The notes under the pieces are model-generated. The model ran no database searches. It had not been told where the DNA came from and saw only the letters and a list, made by a program, of their open reading frames with translations. Below, in pieces: positions 1-8,778 of a stretch of 64,000 nucleotides of DNA. Source of the stretch: Aliikangiella sp. G2MR2-5 (GTDB lineage Bacteria; Pseudomonadota; Gammaproteobacteria; Enterobacterales; Kangiellaceae); contig NZ_JADPQF010000001.1 in NCBI RefSeq assembly GCF_015687155.1, positions 1,116,001-1,180,000 on the forward strand. Direction: 5' to 3'. Within the stretch, counting starts at the first letter, position 1. Every line of letters begins with the position of its first letter. The position numbers and the translations under genes are program-made.

Positions 1-621
1 GTAAGTTGAAAGCTCCATCGGGCAACGAACACCTTTTGGAATGTATACAAATGAACCATCGCTAAACACAGCTGAATTAAGTGCCGCGAAATAGTTGTCT
101 TTTTGTGGGACAACACTTCCTAAATACTTTTGAATTAGCTCAGGATACTGGTGAACAGCTTCAGAAATAGGGCAGAAGATAACACCTGCTTCAGCTAGTT
201 TTTCTTTAAATGTAGTAGCGACCGAAACCGAGTCGAAAACGACATCTACAGCAACCCCGGCAAGTACTTCTTGCTCGTGCAGTGGTATTCCTAACTTGTT
301 GTAGGTTTCTATTAACTCAGGGTCAACCTCGTCCAAACTTTTAGGTGCATCATTAATGCTTTTGGGCGCAGAGTAGAAAGACACTTCGTTTAGGTCTATT
401 TTTGGGTAGTTCAGATGTGCCCATTCAGGTTCTTCCATTTCGACAAATTGACGGTAAGCTTTTAAACGCCAATCAAGTAACCATTCAGGTTCATTCTTTT
501 TAGCCGAAATAAAACGAATGACTTCTTCGTTCAATCCAGGAGGTAGTGTTTCAGACTCAATATCTGTTACAAATCCAGCTTCGTATTCGGTCTTTACATA
601 CTGGTCAATAACTTCTGACAT
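1..621 (-). CDS. sufB: SufB, Fe-S cluster scaffold subunit (partial, C-terminus outside window)
   Basis: SufB is part of the cytosolic SufBCD scaffold that assembles Fe-S clusters. Reading leftward from an ATG at 621-619, 207 codons are open to the window edge. They include the SufB blocks [57 protein letters not shown] and [10 protein letters not shown]. The known family is about 470-500 aa, so roughly the first 40 percent is visible. It starts 32 nt after the iscR stop and so should be co-transcribed with it. This is the iscR-suf arrangement found where SUF is the IscR-controlled Fe-S system. Identification is secure; the rest of the operon lies outside the window. Confidence 0.95.
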   Translation of the reverse strand, partial: MSEVIDQYVKTEYEAGFVTDIESETLPPGLNEEVIRFISAKKNEPEWLLDWRLKAYRQFVEMEEPEWAHLNYPKIDLNEVSFYSAPKSINDAPKSLDEVDPELIETYNKLGIPLHEQEVLAGVAVDVVFDSVSVATTFKEKLAEAGVIFCPISEAVHQYPELIQKYLGSVVPQKDNYFAALNSAVFSDGSFVYIPKGVRCPMELSTY

Positions 622-653
622 TAATTCGTTTCTCTCGTTTTATGGCAAATGAG

Positions 654-1130
654 TTAATTAACGGTTTTTAACTCGATTTCCTGTCTATGGGTGCTGTTAT
701 CTGATTCTTCTCTGACTTGAGCTTGTCTTTGGTTTTGTCTGATTAGCTCACCCAGAGTAATATTATCTAGAAAAGAGTTAATTCTATCGCTCAAATCAAC
801 CCACAAATTATGGGTAAGGCATTGTTTTCCGTCATGACAGTTGGCCCGTCCTTCACAACGAGAAACATCAATTGACTCGTTCACAGCATTAATAATGTTC
901 GCTACGCTAATATCATCACTGGAGCCGTTAAGCTGGTATCCGCCGCCAGGACCGCGGATACTTTTCACTAGTTCTTCTCTACGTAATTTGGAAAAAAGCT
1001 GTTCCAGGTACGAGAGAGAAATTGCTTGTCTCTCGGATATATCGTTTAAATTTACTGGGTGATTAAGGCCATTAATAGCCAAATCCAGCATTGCTGTTAC
1101 CGCGTACCTTCCTTTTGTTGTAAGTCGCAT
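654..1130 (-). CDS. iscR: IscR, Rrf2-family [2Fe-2S] transcriptional regulator
   Basis: IscR senses the cell's Fe-S status and controls Fe-S assembly genes. The 158 aa protein begins [18 protein letters not shown]. It has an Rrf2 winged helix at about residues 1-80 and three cluster cysteines at C92, C98 and C104, the same positions as in E. coli IscR. The likely fourth ligand, a His, is H107. After residue 135 a polar tail follows ([19 protein letters not shown]). It is the first gene of a leftward operon into sufB. Its promoter carries a type-1-like IscR operator (1200-1224), so holo-IscR autorepression is likely. The usual isc neighbours (iscS, iscU) are absent here; the regulator is wired to SUF instead. 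Confidence 0.95.
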   Translation of the reverse strand: MRLTTKGRYAVTAMLDLAINGLNHPVNLNDISERQAISLSYLEQLFSKLRREELVKSIRGPGGGYQLNGSSDDISVANIINAVNESIDVSRCEGRANCHDGKQCLTHNLWVDLSDRINSFLDNITLGELIRQNQRQAQVREESDNSTHRQEIELKTVN

Positions 1131-1191
1131 AGATTACCTCTTAAACAGAGTCGTTAGACTCGATTATGGGCTTTCATTTGAAGCCGGTCAT

Positions 1192-1224
1192 ATTGTCTAA
1201 TAACCTACTATTTTGGTCAAGTAA
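1192..1224 (-). promoter_or_regulatory. iscR-sufB promoter with IscR type-1-like operator
   Basis: On the minus strand a TTGACC box (1215-1220) and a GACAAT box (1192-1197) are 17 nt apart, making a sigma-70-type promoter for iscR. The 25-bp stretch 1200-1224 overlaps this promoter. It matches the published IscR type 1 consensus (ATASYYGACT followed by a half-symmetric AGTCRRSTAT arm) at about 22 of 25 positions. The mismatches are one in the first base and one in each GACT/AGTC arm core, by eye. Operator overlap with the promoter fits autorepression by [2Fe-2S]-IscR. Confidence 0.65.
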
Positions 1225-1229
1225 TCATC

Positions 1230-1243
1230 TTGATCTTGATCAG
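1230..1243. promoter_or_regulatory. FNR-box-like site upstream of iscR
   Basis: TTGATCTTGATCAG matches the FNR consensus TTGAT-N4-ATCAA at 9 of 10 defined positions. Its centre is about 51 bp upstream of the start expected from the iscR -10 element. That is about 10 bp further upstream than a class II site, so activation or repression cannot be told from position. The flanking sequence repeats the GATC core, which could produce a chance match. Confidence 0.45.
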
Positions 1244-1357
1244 CATATTACGCTTTTAGTGCACTACTATAGGTTTTTTCTATACAGTAGCCCGGTATAG
1301 TTCAATATGACGGCTTTAGGGCCAAAAGGGGCCCCAGCTTAATACCTTGGGTATTGC

Positions 1358-2131
1358 CTATACCCTTTGATTGATCGCTTTTAACATACCTTTAAAGGTT
1401 TTTGGGTTTGCAGCAAGTATCGAGTCACTTGATGCAAAATCTGGATTCCCTTTAAAGTCTGAAATCATTCCGCCTGCTTCGTGCACGAGTAGTGCTCCAG
1501 CTGCTGTGTCCCATTCGTTTAAGTCATACTCCCAGAAACCATCAATTCGGCCTGAGGCAACATAAGCAAGATCCAGAGCTGCTGAGCCTGCTCGACGCAT
1601 ATCTGCACAGTGTGGGAAGAGGCGTTTAAAAATATCAAGATAATCGTCTATTCGAGATTTGTGGCGAAACGGAAAGCCCGTTGCCAATAGACCATTTTCT
1701 AGTCCATTTGAACTGCCGACTCTAATTCTGCGTCCGTTTAGCTGGGCGCCACCACCTCTGACTGCGGTAAATAGTTCATCTCTAACGGGATCAAATACCA
1801 GTCCGATCTCGGTACGGTTTTTGTGCTTGCAGGCAATCGAAATAGCCCAGTGAGGAATTTGCTGGATATAGTTTGAGGTGCCATCAATTGGGTCTATCAC
1901 CCACTGGTAGTCGCTGCTTCCGGATTGTCCGCTTTCTTCACCCAGAAATGAATGGTCTGAATATGAGTGCTTTATGGTGTCGATAATAATAGCTTCAGCC
2001 GTTTGATCGACATTGGTCACATAGTCGCCAGGGGATTTATTCTGAACGCTTCTGATTTTATCTGATTCACGAATGATGTAGTCGCCTGCTTTGCGTGCAG
2101 CACGAACAGCAATGGTCAAAAAAGCCTGCAT
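1358..2131 (-). CDS. suhB: Inositol-1-monophosphatase family protein SuhB
   Basis: SuhB hydrolyses myo-inositol 1-phosphate in vitro. In E. coli it also takes part in rRNA transcription antitermination and ribosome biogenesis. The 257 aa product has the metal-binding set of the family: FLGEESG (about residues 63-69), WVIDPIDGTSNY (about 77-88) and the C-terminal NEWDTAAGALLVHEAGG. Length is normal. In many gammaproteobacteria suhB is separated from iscR by trmJ and cysE; here they are direct neighbours on the same strand with 227 bp between, containing the iscR promoter. The stop codon lies inside a small inverted repeat (1348-1364, GGGTAT/ATACCC) without a T-tract. Confidence 0.92.
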   Translation of the reverse strand: MQAFLTIAVRAARKAGDYIIRESDKIRSVQNKSPGDYVTNVDQTAEAIIIDTIKHSYSDHSFLGEESGQSGSSDYQWVIDPIDGTSNYIQQIPHWAISIACKHKNRTEIGLVFDPVRDELFTAVRGGGAQLNGRRIRVGSSNGLENGLLATGFPFRHKSRIDDYLDIFKRLFPHCADMRRAGSAALDLAYVASGRIDGFWEYDLNEWDTAAGALLVHEAGGMISDFKGNPDFASSDSILAANPKTFKGMLKAINQRV

Positions 2132-2439
2132 AATTAACGATACCTAAATTGTTTAAAAGCGATTTAGTGCTCAAGAGCGTATACAGCTTGTTATGTGAGC
2201 GTTTAAAACTTCCCAACTATACACAAGCTAGCCCAAGGACTAAGCGGGCGCAAGTATATAGGAAATAAGAAAGGGGATAAACAGGAATTTCGACTATTGA
2301 TCTAGATTAAGGTTGTACCACATCGATGATTTCTATTGCCGATTAATTGGTGTATGCTCTTGAGCAAAAATTTCCCCTGATATTCAGGCTTAATGCAGTG
2401 TTCCGGGGATATTCTCGGATTATTTTTTGGAGGTTTTGA
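2132..2439. other. Divergent suhB/moaB intergenic region
   Basis: This 308 bp stretch separates two divergent genes. It holds the FNR-like site at 2297-2310 and the moaB ribosome binding site TTGGAGG at 2427-2433. I saw no additional ORF or terminator. Confidence 0.5.
2297..2310. promoter_or_regulatory. FNR-box-like site upstream of moaB
   Basis: TTGATCTAGATTAA matches TTGAT-N4-ATCAA at 9 of 10 defined positions. Its centre (2303.5) lies about 31 bp upstream of a weak -10-like TCTATT (2332-2337). That places it near -41 of a start around 2344, the class II FNR geometry. The leader to the moaB GTG would then be about 95 nt. Confidence 0.5.
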
Positions 2440-2940
2440 GTGTCTAAATTGAACATCGCTGTTTTGACAGTATCCGATACGCGAGAGGAGTCTACCGATA
2501 AATCTGGTGCTTTTTTGGTTAGTGGGGTATTGGAAGAAGGGCATCAGTTGGCAGAGAAGCAAATAGTTAAAGACGATATCTACGATATCAGAGCCGTTGT
2601 GTCGCGCTGGATAGCAGACCCTCAAGTCAATGTAATTCTGATCACTGGGGGAACCGGGTTCTATGGTCGCGACTCGACTCCGGAAGCTGTTGCCCCCTTG
2701 TTTGACAAGAATATGGAAGGGTTTGGAGAGTTGTTTCGCCAGATTTCTTTTCAGGAAATAGGTTCTTCGACTATACAAAGCCGAGCAATTGGCGGTTTTG
2801 CAAATAATACGGTTGTTTTCTGTATGCCTGGGTCTACCGGTGCCTGTCGTACCGGATGGGAAATGATCATTAAACAACAACTTGATGTCAATTTTAAGCC
2901 CTGCAATTTTGTAAAATTGATTACAACCGGAATTCATTGA
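2440..2940 (+). CDS. moaB: MoaB-type molybdopterin adenylyltransferase-like protein
   Basis: Members of the MoaB/Mog fold bind or adenylylate molybdopterin in molybdenum cofactor synthesis. The 166 aa product starts at GTG with a strong TTGGAGG ribosome binding site 6 nt upstream. It carries the family signatures NIAVLTVSDTR, ILITGGTGFYGRDSTPEAV and the C-terminal FCMPGSTGACRTGWEMII. In E. coli moaB is dispensable, so this single-domain protein may be the Mog-equivalent or an accessory copy; sequence alone does not tell. The rest of the pathway (mobA, moaA, moeA) is 15-18 kb away and, like this gene, has FNR-like sites. Confidence 0.9.
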   Translation: MSKLNIAVLTVSDTREESTDKSGAFLVSGVLEEGHQLAEKQIVKDDIYDIRAVVSRWIADPQVNVILITGGTGFYGRDSTPEAVAPLFDKNMEGFGELFRQISFQEIGSSTIQSRAIGGFANNTVVFCMPGSTGACRTGWEMIIKQQLDVNFKPCNFVKLITTGIH

Positions 2941-3053
2941 CATAAAGGTTTAGATAAACAAGCATAAAGTCTTTATAACAGTATGGTTTCATAACAATAA
3001 GGTTTCCGTTAGTTCAGATGTCGTGACCGGCAACATTTAAATTTGGTAGAGAA

Positions 3054-4838
3054 ATGAAAAAAAAAATAAGCACAGTAATAGTGATAGTGTTGATGTGTAT
3101 TGGTGGAGGGCTGTTTCCGGTTGAGGCCTCGGAACCTGGTGTTTCAGAAAATGATAAGCTTAAGTCATTGTTTGAGAGAGAGTGGCAAGCCCGAATAGAT
3201 CGAGATCCTGCATTAGCGTCACAAATGAGACAAAAGGGCAAAGACCACCTACTACTCGATGTTAGTCCAGTAGCGTATCAGGCATGGGCAAAACAAACAG
3301 AGCAGTTTCTCAAGAAACTAAAGGAAATAGACTTTAAACAGCTAACTCACGAGAATCAAATAAACTACCAAATATTTGAGTCTCAGTTGAAACGACGTAT
3401 TTCTGAGATAGAGTTCAAGTCGTATGAAATACCGTTTCTTTCAGATTCAGGTTTTCACACTTCTATTTTAAGGCTGGACCAGCTTGTAGAGTTCAGAGAG
3501 CAAAAGGATTTTCAAAATTACCTGAAGCGACTATCAGCAATCCCTCGATTTTTTGAGCAGAATAAAGAGAACATGAAAGCAGGGATAAGCCGTGGTTTTT
3601 CAATGCCAAAGATTGTTATGCATGGTTTTACTGACGTATTACGAAATGCATATGAGAAGCCGTATGATAAAAGCAGCTTTTATTTACCATTTAAAAAAAT
3701 GCCTGCTCACCTTAGTCAGGAGATGCAGGATTCATTGAAATCTAGCGCAAAACTTGTCATCAACAACGAGGTTTTTCCGGCTCTCAAAAGTATGGCGGAG
3801 TTCTTTGATAACTACTACATTCCTCAAACCAGAGAAACCTTAGCTGCCCATGCTTTGCCTAATGGGCAGTCTTACTACCAGGCCCAGATAAATCATTACA
3901 CAACTTTGAGTCTTAACGCAGAAGATATTCACGAAATAGGACTGGCTGAGGTTAAAAGAATCCGTAAGGAAATGGAGGAAGTCATTAAGCTAAGCGGCCA
4001 TCAAGGCTCATTTAAGTCATTCCTGTCTTTTCTCAGAGAATCTCCTCAGTTTTATGCAAAAACGGCGGAAGATTTAATCAAGGAAGCTTCTTACATCGCT
4101 AAAAGGATGGATGGAGAATTACCAAAACTATTTACCAGGTTACCCAGACAGCCTTATACAGTGAAACCGGTGCCTGCCGAAATAGCACCAAAATATACGA
4201 CTGGGCGCTATTCAGGTGCACCAATTGACAGCGACAGAGCAGGAGAATACTGGGTCAATACCTATGCTCTTGATAAAAGGCCTCTCTATGTTCTTGAAGC
4301 ATTGACGCTTCACGAAGCTGTTCCTGGTCATCATTTACAAACAGCGCTTAATCGAGAGTTAACGGATGTACCAGAGTTCAGAAGGGGATCGTATATTTCT
4401 GCTTTTGGCGAAGGGTGGGGGCTTTACAGTGAGCGATTAGGATTGGAAGTAGGATTTTATAAAGACCACTATAGTAACTTCGGGCGGCTAACTTACGAAA
4501 TGTGGCGTGCAGCCAGGCTAGTTATTGACACCGGAATTCATGCTAAGGGGTGGAGTAGAGAGCAGGCAATCAAATTATTAGAAGAAAATTCTGCATTATC
4601 AACTCATAATATCAGGACTGAAGTTGATCGCTATATTAGTTGGCCTGGTCAGGCTCTTTCCTACAAGCTGGGTGAGATTAAAATTAGAGAGTTGAGAGCC
4701 TTCGCTGAGAAGTCTCTCGGAAATAAATTCGATCTAAGACGTTTCCATGATTCAGTACTTGAAAATGGATCGATTCCACTATCTATTCTCGAAAACAAAA
4801 TTATAGAGTTTGTAGAAAGAGAAAAGATAAATAAATGA
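3054..4838 (+). CDS. Secreted DUF885-family putative metallopeptidase
   Basis: The family has a presumed zinc peptidase fold but no well-defined physiological substrate. The 594 aa product starts with a Sec signal peptide (MKKKISTVIVIVLM, cleavage probably near PVEA-SEP, residues 23-27), so it should act in the envelope or outside. The family motif HEAVPGHHLQ begins at about residue 420 and provides the HExxH-like zinc site; GEGWGLYSERLG follows about 30 residues later and supplies a further conserved Glu. Length is typical. It stands alone, converging on the next gene across a shared terminator. Its substrate cannot be read from context. Confidence 0.88.
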   Translation: MKKKISTVIVIVLMCIGGGLFPVEASEPGVSENDKLKSLFEREWQARIDRDPALASQMRQKGKDHLLLDVSPVAYQAWAKQTEQFLKKLKEIDFKQLTHENQINYQIFESQLKRRISEIEFKSYEIPFLSDSGFHTSILRLDQLVEFREQKDFQNYLKRLSAIPRFFEQNKENMKAGISRGFSMPKIVMHGFTDVLRNAYEKPYDKSSFYLPFKKMPAHLSQEMQDSLKSSAKLVINNEVFPALKSMAEFFDNYYIPQTRETLAAHALPNGQSYYQAQINHYTTLSLNAEDIHEIGLAEVKRIRKEMEEVIKLSGHQGSFKSFLSFLRESPQFYAKTAEDLIKEASYIAKRMDGELPKLFTRLPRQPYTVKPVPAEIAPKYTTGRYSGAPIDSDRAGEYWVNTYALDKRPLYVLEALTLHEAVPGHHLQTALNRELTDVPEFRRGSYISAFGEGWGLYSERLGLEVGFYKDHYSNFGRLTYEMWRAARLVIDTGIHAKGWSREQAIKLLEENSALSTHNIRTEVDRYISWPGQALSYKLGEIKIRELRAFAEKSLGNKFDLRRFHDSVLENGSIPLSILENKIIEFVEREKINK

Positions 4839-4855
4839 TAGAAAGAAAGTGATAT

Positions 4856-4882
4856 AAAAAACGCCCGAATAGGGCGTTTTTT
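4856..4882. terminator. Bidirectional intrinsic terminator
   Basis: AACGCCC-gaata-GGGCGTT with six A before and six T after. It can serve both the DUF885 gene and the convergent HD-GYP gene. Confidence 0.85.
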
Positions 4883-4902
4883 ATAGTGATTAAACGTAAA
4901 AA

Positions 4903-6210
4903 CTAGGCCCTTAGAAACCCAAAGAGCCCTTCGCCGCCAAATAGTTTATCGTGCAGCTCTTCAGAACTGACATCCAGGCTCGTACTTTTCAGGCTCTTAT
5001 CTATTTGCAGTGGCAAACCATATTCGTCTTTTGGGTTGTCTGCCAGGTTGATAATCTTCGACTTTTCTACGGCGTTATTTAGCCCATCTTTTACAATTGC
5101 AATGCGCGGTCTGAGTCTTGATTTCTCAGGTTGTTCGACTACAACCCCAACAGAATTATTGGATAGTCTCACTAAACTGCCAGTGGGATAGATTCCTACA
5201 GCCTGAATAAATTGCTCAACTAACTCAACCTGGAAGAGCATTCCTTTTTCAGAGTAGAGATGAGAAATCGCTTCTACTGGAGTTCTTGCCTCATTGTGGT
5301 CAAAAGGATTAATTAAGCTCTCATAATAATCGGCCAAGCCAGCTACTCTCGCCAAAAACGGAATTCTATTACCGACTAACTGTTTTGGATAACCGCTACC
5401 GTTATTTCTTTCGCAGTAGGCTCCAAGGATGTAATTTACCTGGTGGCTAGATGAGAATATCTTTTGAGTTTCTTCTAGCGTTAAGGTTATATGCTGTTGA
5501 TAAAGCTGGACCTCTTCCTGATTTTGCTGGCTGTAAAGAAGCTCTCTAGGGAGTTTACTCTTTCCTATCGGAGCTAATAATAAAGCCGTTCCAATATCGC
5601 GCAAGTCATGCTTGGAAAGGCCCAGGTGCCGAGCAAAAATAATCCCCCAAACTGCACTTCTGACAGCCTGTTGATGTAATGCTTTGTTATCGCTACTGAG
5701 ACGACATAACCACGCCAGGGCATTAGGGTTATTTACGATACTTTTTACCATATCGTTAGCAGCAGTTCGGAACTCGCTGACATTAATGAAACCTGTTTGA
5801 TCCATGTTGCGGTAAGCCGCTGCCATTTGCGAAGTAACACGAGTAAATACCGTCGAAGCAACTTTCACTTCTTTCTTCATCTTGGTCTTGACCGGATAGT
5901 CTTCTACTCGAGGCTTCATTCTCGCCTTTTCAGACATCAGCCTTGCTGTTCGAGCATCTACTTCTGATCGGTTTTTCTTACTGGTAGGAGGAGTGGATTT
6001 GAGAAGCTTCGCTGATACATCTACTTTGCTTAAAAAAGAATCGACGTACACAAAGTTGCAATAATGCGCAAGCAGATCAAGTTCATCTTGCTTGGTTATA
6101 TAAAAACCTTGAATAGGAAAGGGGGTTTGCACCCACGGTATATCCAGGCGAGAGACATACATGCCTATCTCCAGATTTTGTACCGGTATTTCTTGCGTGG
6201 TTAGGTGCAT
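4903..6210 (-). CDS. Degenerate HD-GYP domain protein with DUF3391 N-terminus
   Basis: Active HD-GYP proteins hydrolyse cyclic-di-GMP. This 435 aa protein has the usual DUF3391 start (PVQNLEIGMYVSRLDIPW, residues 9-26) followed by an HD-GYP fold at about 165-310. Nearly all metal ligands are lost. The HD pair expected before IGK is A213-P214 (APIGK), the HHExxDG loop reads YCERNNGSGYP (265-275), and the first helix His is replaced around residues 180-184. Only H240 and the GSGYP loop remain. It is therefore probably not a phosphodiesterase. It may act as a c-di-GMP-binding or protein-binding module like other degenerate HD-GYP/HDOD proteins. It is a single gene with a long AT-rich upstream region. 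Confidence 0.85.
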   Translation of the reverse strand: MHLTTQEIPVQNLEIGMYVSRLDIPWVQTPFPIQGFYITKQDELDLLAHYCNFVYVDSFLSKVDVSAKLLKSTPPTSKKNRSEVDARTARLMSEKARMKPRVEDYPVKTKMKKEVKVASTVFTRVTSQMAAAYRNMDQTGFINVSEFRTAANDMVKSIVNNPNALAWLCRLSSDNKALHQQAVRSAVWGIIFARHLGLSKHDLRDIGTALLLAPIGKSKLPRELLYSQQNQEEVQLYQQHITLTLEETQKIFSSSHQVNYILGAYCERNNGSGYPKQLVGNRIPFLARVAGLADYYESLINPFDHNEARTPVEAISHLYSEKGMLFQVELVEQFIQAVGIYPTGSLVRLSNNSVGVVVEQPEKSRLRPRIAIVKDGLNNAVEKSKIINLADNPKDEYGLPLQIDKSLKSTSLDVSSEELHDKLFGGEGLFGFLRA

Positions 6211-6764
6211 TAACGGGCCTCTGCTGTTAAATCTATGTGTAATTCATCCCGAACAACAATACAATCCCTATAATAGTGTTAATGTAAGAATAGCGAAATA
6301 TTCACACTAATTATTAGAACAGTATCACACTATTTAACAATTGTTGTCTATTTTCAATTTTTGTTCGACTAATACTAATACTGTTCAGCCATCACAAAAA
6401 TTTATTAAATTCAAATAGTTAATAGCTCTTTTTAATGGATATATTGAAGTTAGAGATAATGGCAGAAGGTTAACGCTTATCCTTGCTCTTAGAGTTCTCC
6501 ATCTTCAACTATATTTATTCTTAGCTAGCTCCCTGTCACTACGCAAAATAACGAAGTGGTTAAAACTAATACTATCATAACTTGTAAAACCTGCAATAAG
6601 AATAAATATTTCAATAGCTTAGAAGGTGATTTTAGGGCTAAATTGGTTTAAATATTTAATTTAATATTACTTAATGAGATATCTGTTTTCTGTTGAATAA
6701 AATGTGACTTTGCTAAACTTGCAGAATAGCATCTGGCTCCTATATTGAGTTAACCAGGGTTGGG
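6211..6764. other. AT-rich divergent intergenic region, 554 bp
   Basis: The region between the HD-GYP gene and the acyltransferase gene is very AT-rich and contains no ORF that I can support. Short repeats of the type CTAATACTAATACTG occur around 6369-6383. It must hold two outward promoters; a TATTAT box on the minus strand near 6268-6273 could be the HD-GYP -10. I recognised no known RNA or operator. Confidence 0.3.
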
Positions 6765-7466
6765 TTGAAATTGGCGCGTTTCCTAAGTTACTTATTGCTT
6801 AATCTGGTGAAGTATGTGTCGGCTTTGTTTTATCGTTACGATGAAAGATGGCTTAATACTTCGCGTAAAGATGTAGATTGGGAACAGATTAAGTTAATTG
6901 TATTTTTGAATCACACCAGTTTATTTGAACCTATTTTTCTGCGCCTTGCGCCCAACCACTTTCTCTGGAAAGCTTCTAAGCAACTGATTATTCCAGGAGC
7001 AGATATTACTTTAAAGCGACCATTAGTAGGACGTTTTTTCCATTTTCTATTGCCTGGTGTGATTCCGATAACTCGTAAGAAAGATCATAGCTGGCGTAGC
7101 TTCCTTGAAGCGATTAATAGCAAATCAATCGTAGCGATTTTGCCAGAGGGTAGAATGATGAGGCCCAATGGCTTAGATAAATCAGGAAAACAAATGAGTG
7201 TACGCGGAGGCATTGCCGATATTTTAAGTAGGCTAAAGGAGGGAAGTGCATTGTTCATCTATAGTGGAGGTCTGCATCACATTCAGGTTCCCGGACAAAA
7301 ACTACCGAAGCTGTTTAAACAGGTTAGAGTCAATTTGGAAGTACTCAATATTGCGCAATACAAGAAAAGTATTGGCAATGTTAATTTTGAAGACTTTAAA
7401 AGTAAGTTAGTAAAAGACCTGAACCATCGGCTTGCTCATCGAGTTCCTAAGCAGGAGCAAAGATAA
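6765..7466 (+). CDS. PlsC-like 1-acylglycerol-phosphate acyltransferase family protein
   Basis: The family transfers acyl chains to glycerophospholipid or related acceptors at the inner membrane. The 233 aa product has an N-terminal hydrophobic stretch (about residues 1-25). It carries the acyltransferase blocks NHTSLFEP (about residue 50, an NHxxxxD variant with Glu in place of Asp), PITRKK and ILPEGRMMR (about 125-133, the EGxR block). Start codon is TTG at 6765, or possibly the TTG at 6771; AGGG lies just upstream. The NHTSLFE variant means the substrate may differ from that of canonical PlsC. It stands ahead of nnrS on the same strand, 86 bp away, without obvious functional link. Confidence 0.75.
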   Translation: MKLARFLSYLLLNLVKYVSALFYRYDERWLNTSRKDVDWEQIKLIVFLNHTSLFEPIFLRLAPNHFLWKASKQLIIPGADITLKRPLVGRFFHFLLPGVIPITRKKDHSWRSFLEAINSKSIVAILPEGRMMRPNGLDKSGKQMSVRGGIADILSRLKEGSALFIYSGGLHHIQVPGQKLPKLFKQVRVNLEVLNIAQYKKSIGNVNFEDFKSKLVKDLNHRLAHRVPKQEQR

Positions 7467-7552
7467 CACCTTAAAATATCTATGGTTATTTCATTGCTAA
7501 ATTACTGATAGAATTGGCTTACTCTCAGTAATCACTATGAAGTCGTTCGTCG

Positions 7553-8770
7553 ATGAATATTCTCGATAATTCTACTAACCCTCAAGAATTTGCTATTCCC
7601 GTTTTTCGTTTACCTTTTCGTCCTCTGTTTTTAGGGGCAGGCATATTTTCTTTTATTGCTATTGGAATATGGGTACTTTTCTGGTCTAAGGTTCAAACTA
7701 TTTCACCCGCGTTTGGTGTTATGTGGTGGCATGGGCATGAAATGATATTTGGTTTTTCAGGTGCAGTACTTGTTGGTTTCTTACTGACTGCAGTAAAAAA
7801 CTGGACAGGACTACAAGGATTGGGAGGAGTAAAGTTAATAACGTTGTTCGTACTGTGGCTGATTCCCAGGTTAGTATATTTAACTTCAAGCGAGGCTCTT
7901 AACTGGATTGGGGTGTTCATTGAAACTCTTTTTTGGTTAACTGCTTGTCATTTCTTTTCACGTATGATCATCGTTAAAAAGATGTGGCGGAATGGTGTTT
8001 TTGCATTAGTATTGATTCTTATGGCAGCGTTAAGCTTTTTAAGTGTTCCTGGTATTGAAAAATACCTTCCTGTCTCTAGCTATGGATATCAACACAGCTT
8101 TCACTCTGCGATCCTCTTATTAAGTCTCTCGATAACCATCATTGGCGGAAGAATAATTCCATTTTTCACCGCCTCCGCGACGTCGAGTCAAAAGGTTGAT
8201 GGTAAGTCCTATATAGAGTTGCCAATCATTTTTCTTACAGTTAGTTTAGTGTTAGGAGCTCTTGTTGTTGGAATTCGCAATCCATCAAAAACTCTCGCAG
8301 TTTTGTTTTTGACTCTTGTCCTGTTCAGTTTATTCAGAATGTATCGTTGGCCAATCAAAAAAACACTGAGCAACTCACTTTTGTGGTCGCTCTATGCTGG
8401 ATATTTTTTACTGATCATAGGCTGGTTATTACTAGGGCTGTATCACCTTAAAGTACTCAGCAATCTTTCAGCCAGCCTTCATTCGATTACCATTGGCGCT
8501 ATCGGTTTAATGATAGTTAGTATGAGTTGTAGAGTAAGTCTGGGTCATACAGGTAGAAAAATCGTAGCTGACAGGTTGCTTACTTTGGCTTTTGTCTTAG
8601 TGATTTTATCTGCAATTATACGTAGTTTGTTGGTAGAGTTCGCAATTTTCGAAAGTCCTGTATATGCATACCTTATTTCCGGCATTTTATGGATCCTGGC
8701 CTTTCTAATTTGGTTGTGGATTTTCACGCCAATTCTTATTCGAAGTCGTATTGACGGTCTTCCTGGTTAA
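7553..8770 (+). CDS. nnrS: NnrS family heme-copper membrane protein
   Basis: NnrS proteins are multi-spanning membrane proteins associated with denitrification and nitric oxide stress relief. The 405 aa product has about twelve hydrophobic segments. Diagnostic blocks are PVFRLPFRPLFLGAGIF at the N-terminus and WWHGHEMIFGFSGAVLVGFLLTA with the following NWTG, whose histidines are proposed heme/metal ligands. No NO reductase or nitrite reductase gene lies in the window, so its role here is NO tolerance rather than proven denitrification. No FNR or NsrR-like site was evident in the 86 bp upstream. It converges with cmoB, the stops being 8 bp apart with no terminator hairpin seen. Confidence 0.92.
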   Translation: MNILDNSTNPQEFAIPVFRLPFRPLFLGAGIFSFIAIGIWVLFWSKVQTISPAFGVMWWHGHEMIFGFSGAVLVGFLLTAVKNWTGLQGLGGVKLITLFVLWLIPRLVYLTSSEALNWIGVFIETLFWLTACHFFSRMIIVKKMWRNGVFALVLILMAALSFLSVPGIEKYLPVSSYGYQHSFHSAILLLSLSITIIGGRIIPFFTASATSSQKVDGKSYIELPIIFLTVSLVLGALVVGIRNPSKTLAVLFLTLVLFSLFRMYRWPIKKTLSNSLLWSLYAGYFLLIIGWLLLGLYHLKVLSNLSASLHSITIGAIGLMIVSMSCRVSLGHTGRKIVADRLLTLAFVLVILSAIIRSLLVEFAIFESPVYAYLISGILWILAFLIWLWIFTPILIRSRIDGLPG

Positions 8771-8778
8771 AGTGGTTC

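Noticed and set aside
1348-1364. Terminator for suhB
   Set aside because: GGGTAT/ATACCC hairpin overlaps the stop codon and has no T-run.
2302-2943. 213 aa reading frame antisense to moaB
   Set aside because: Lies over a well-conserved gene, has no recognisable domain and shows the composition of a shadow frame.
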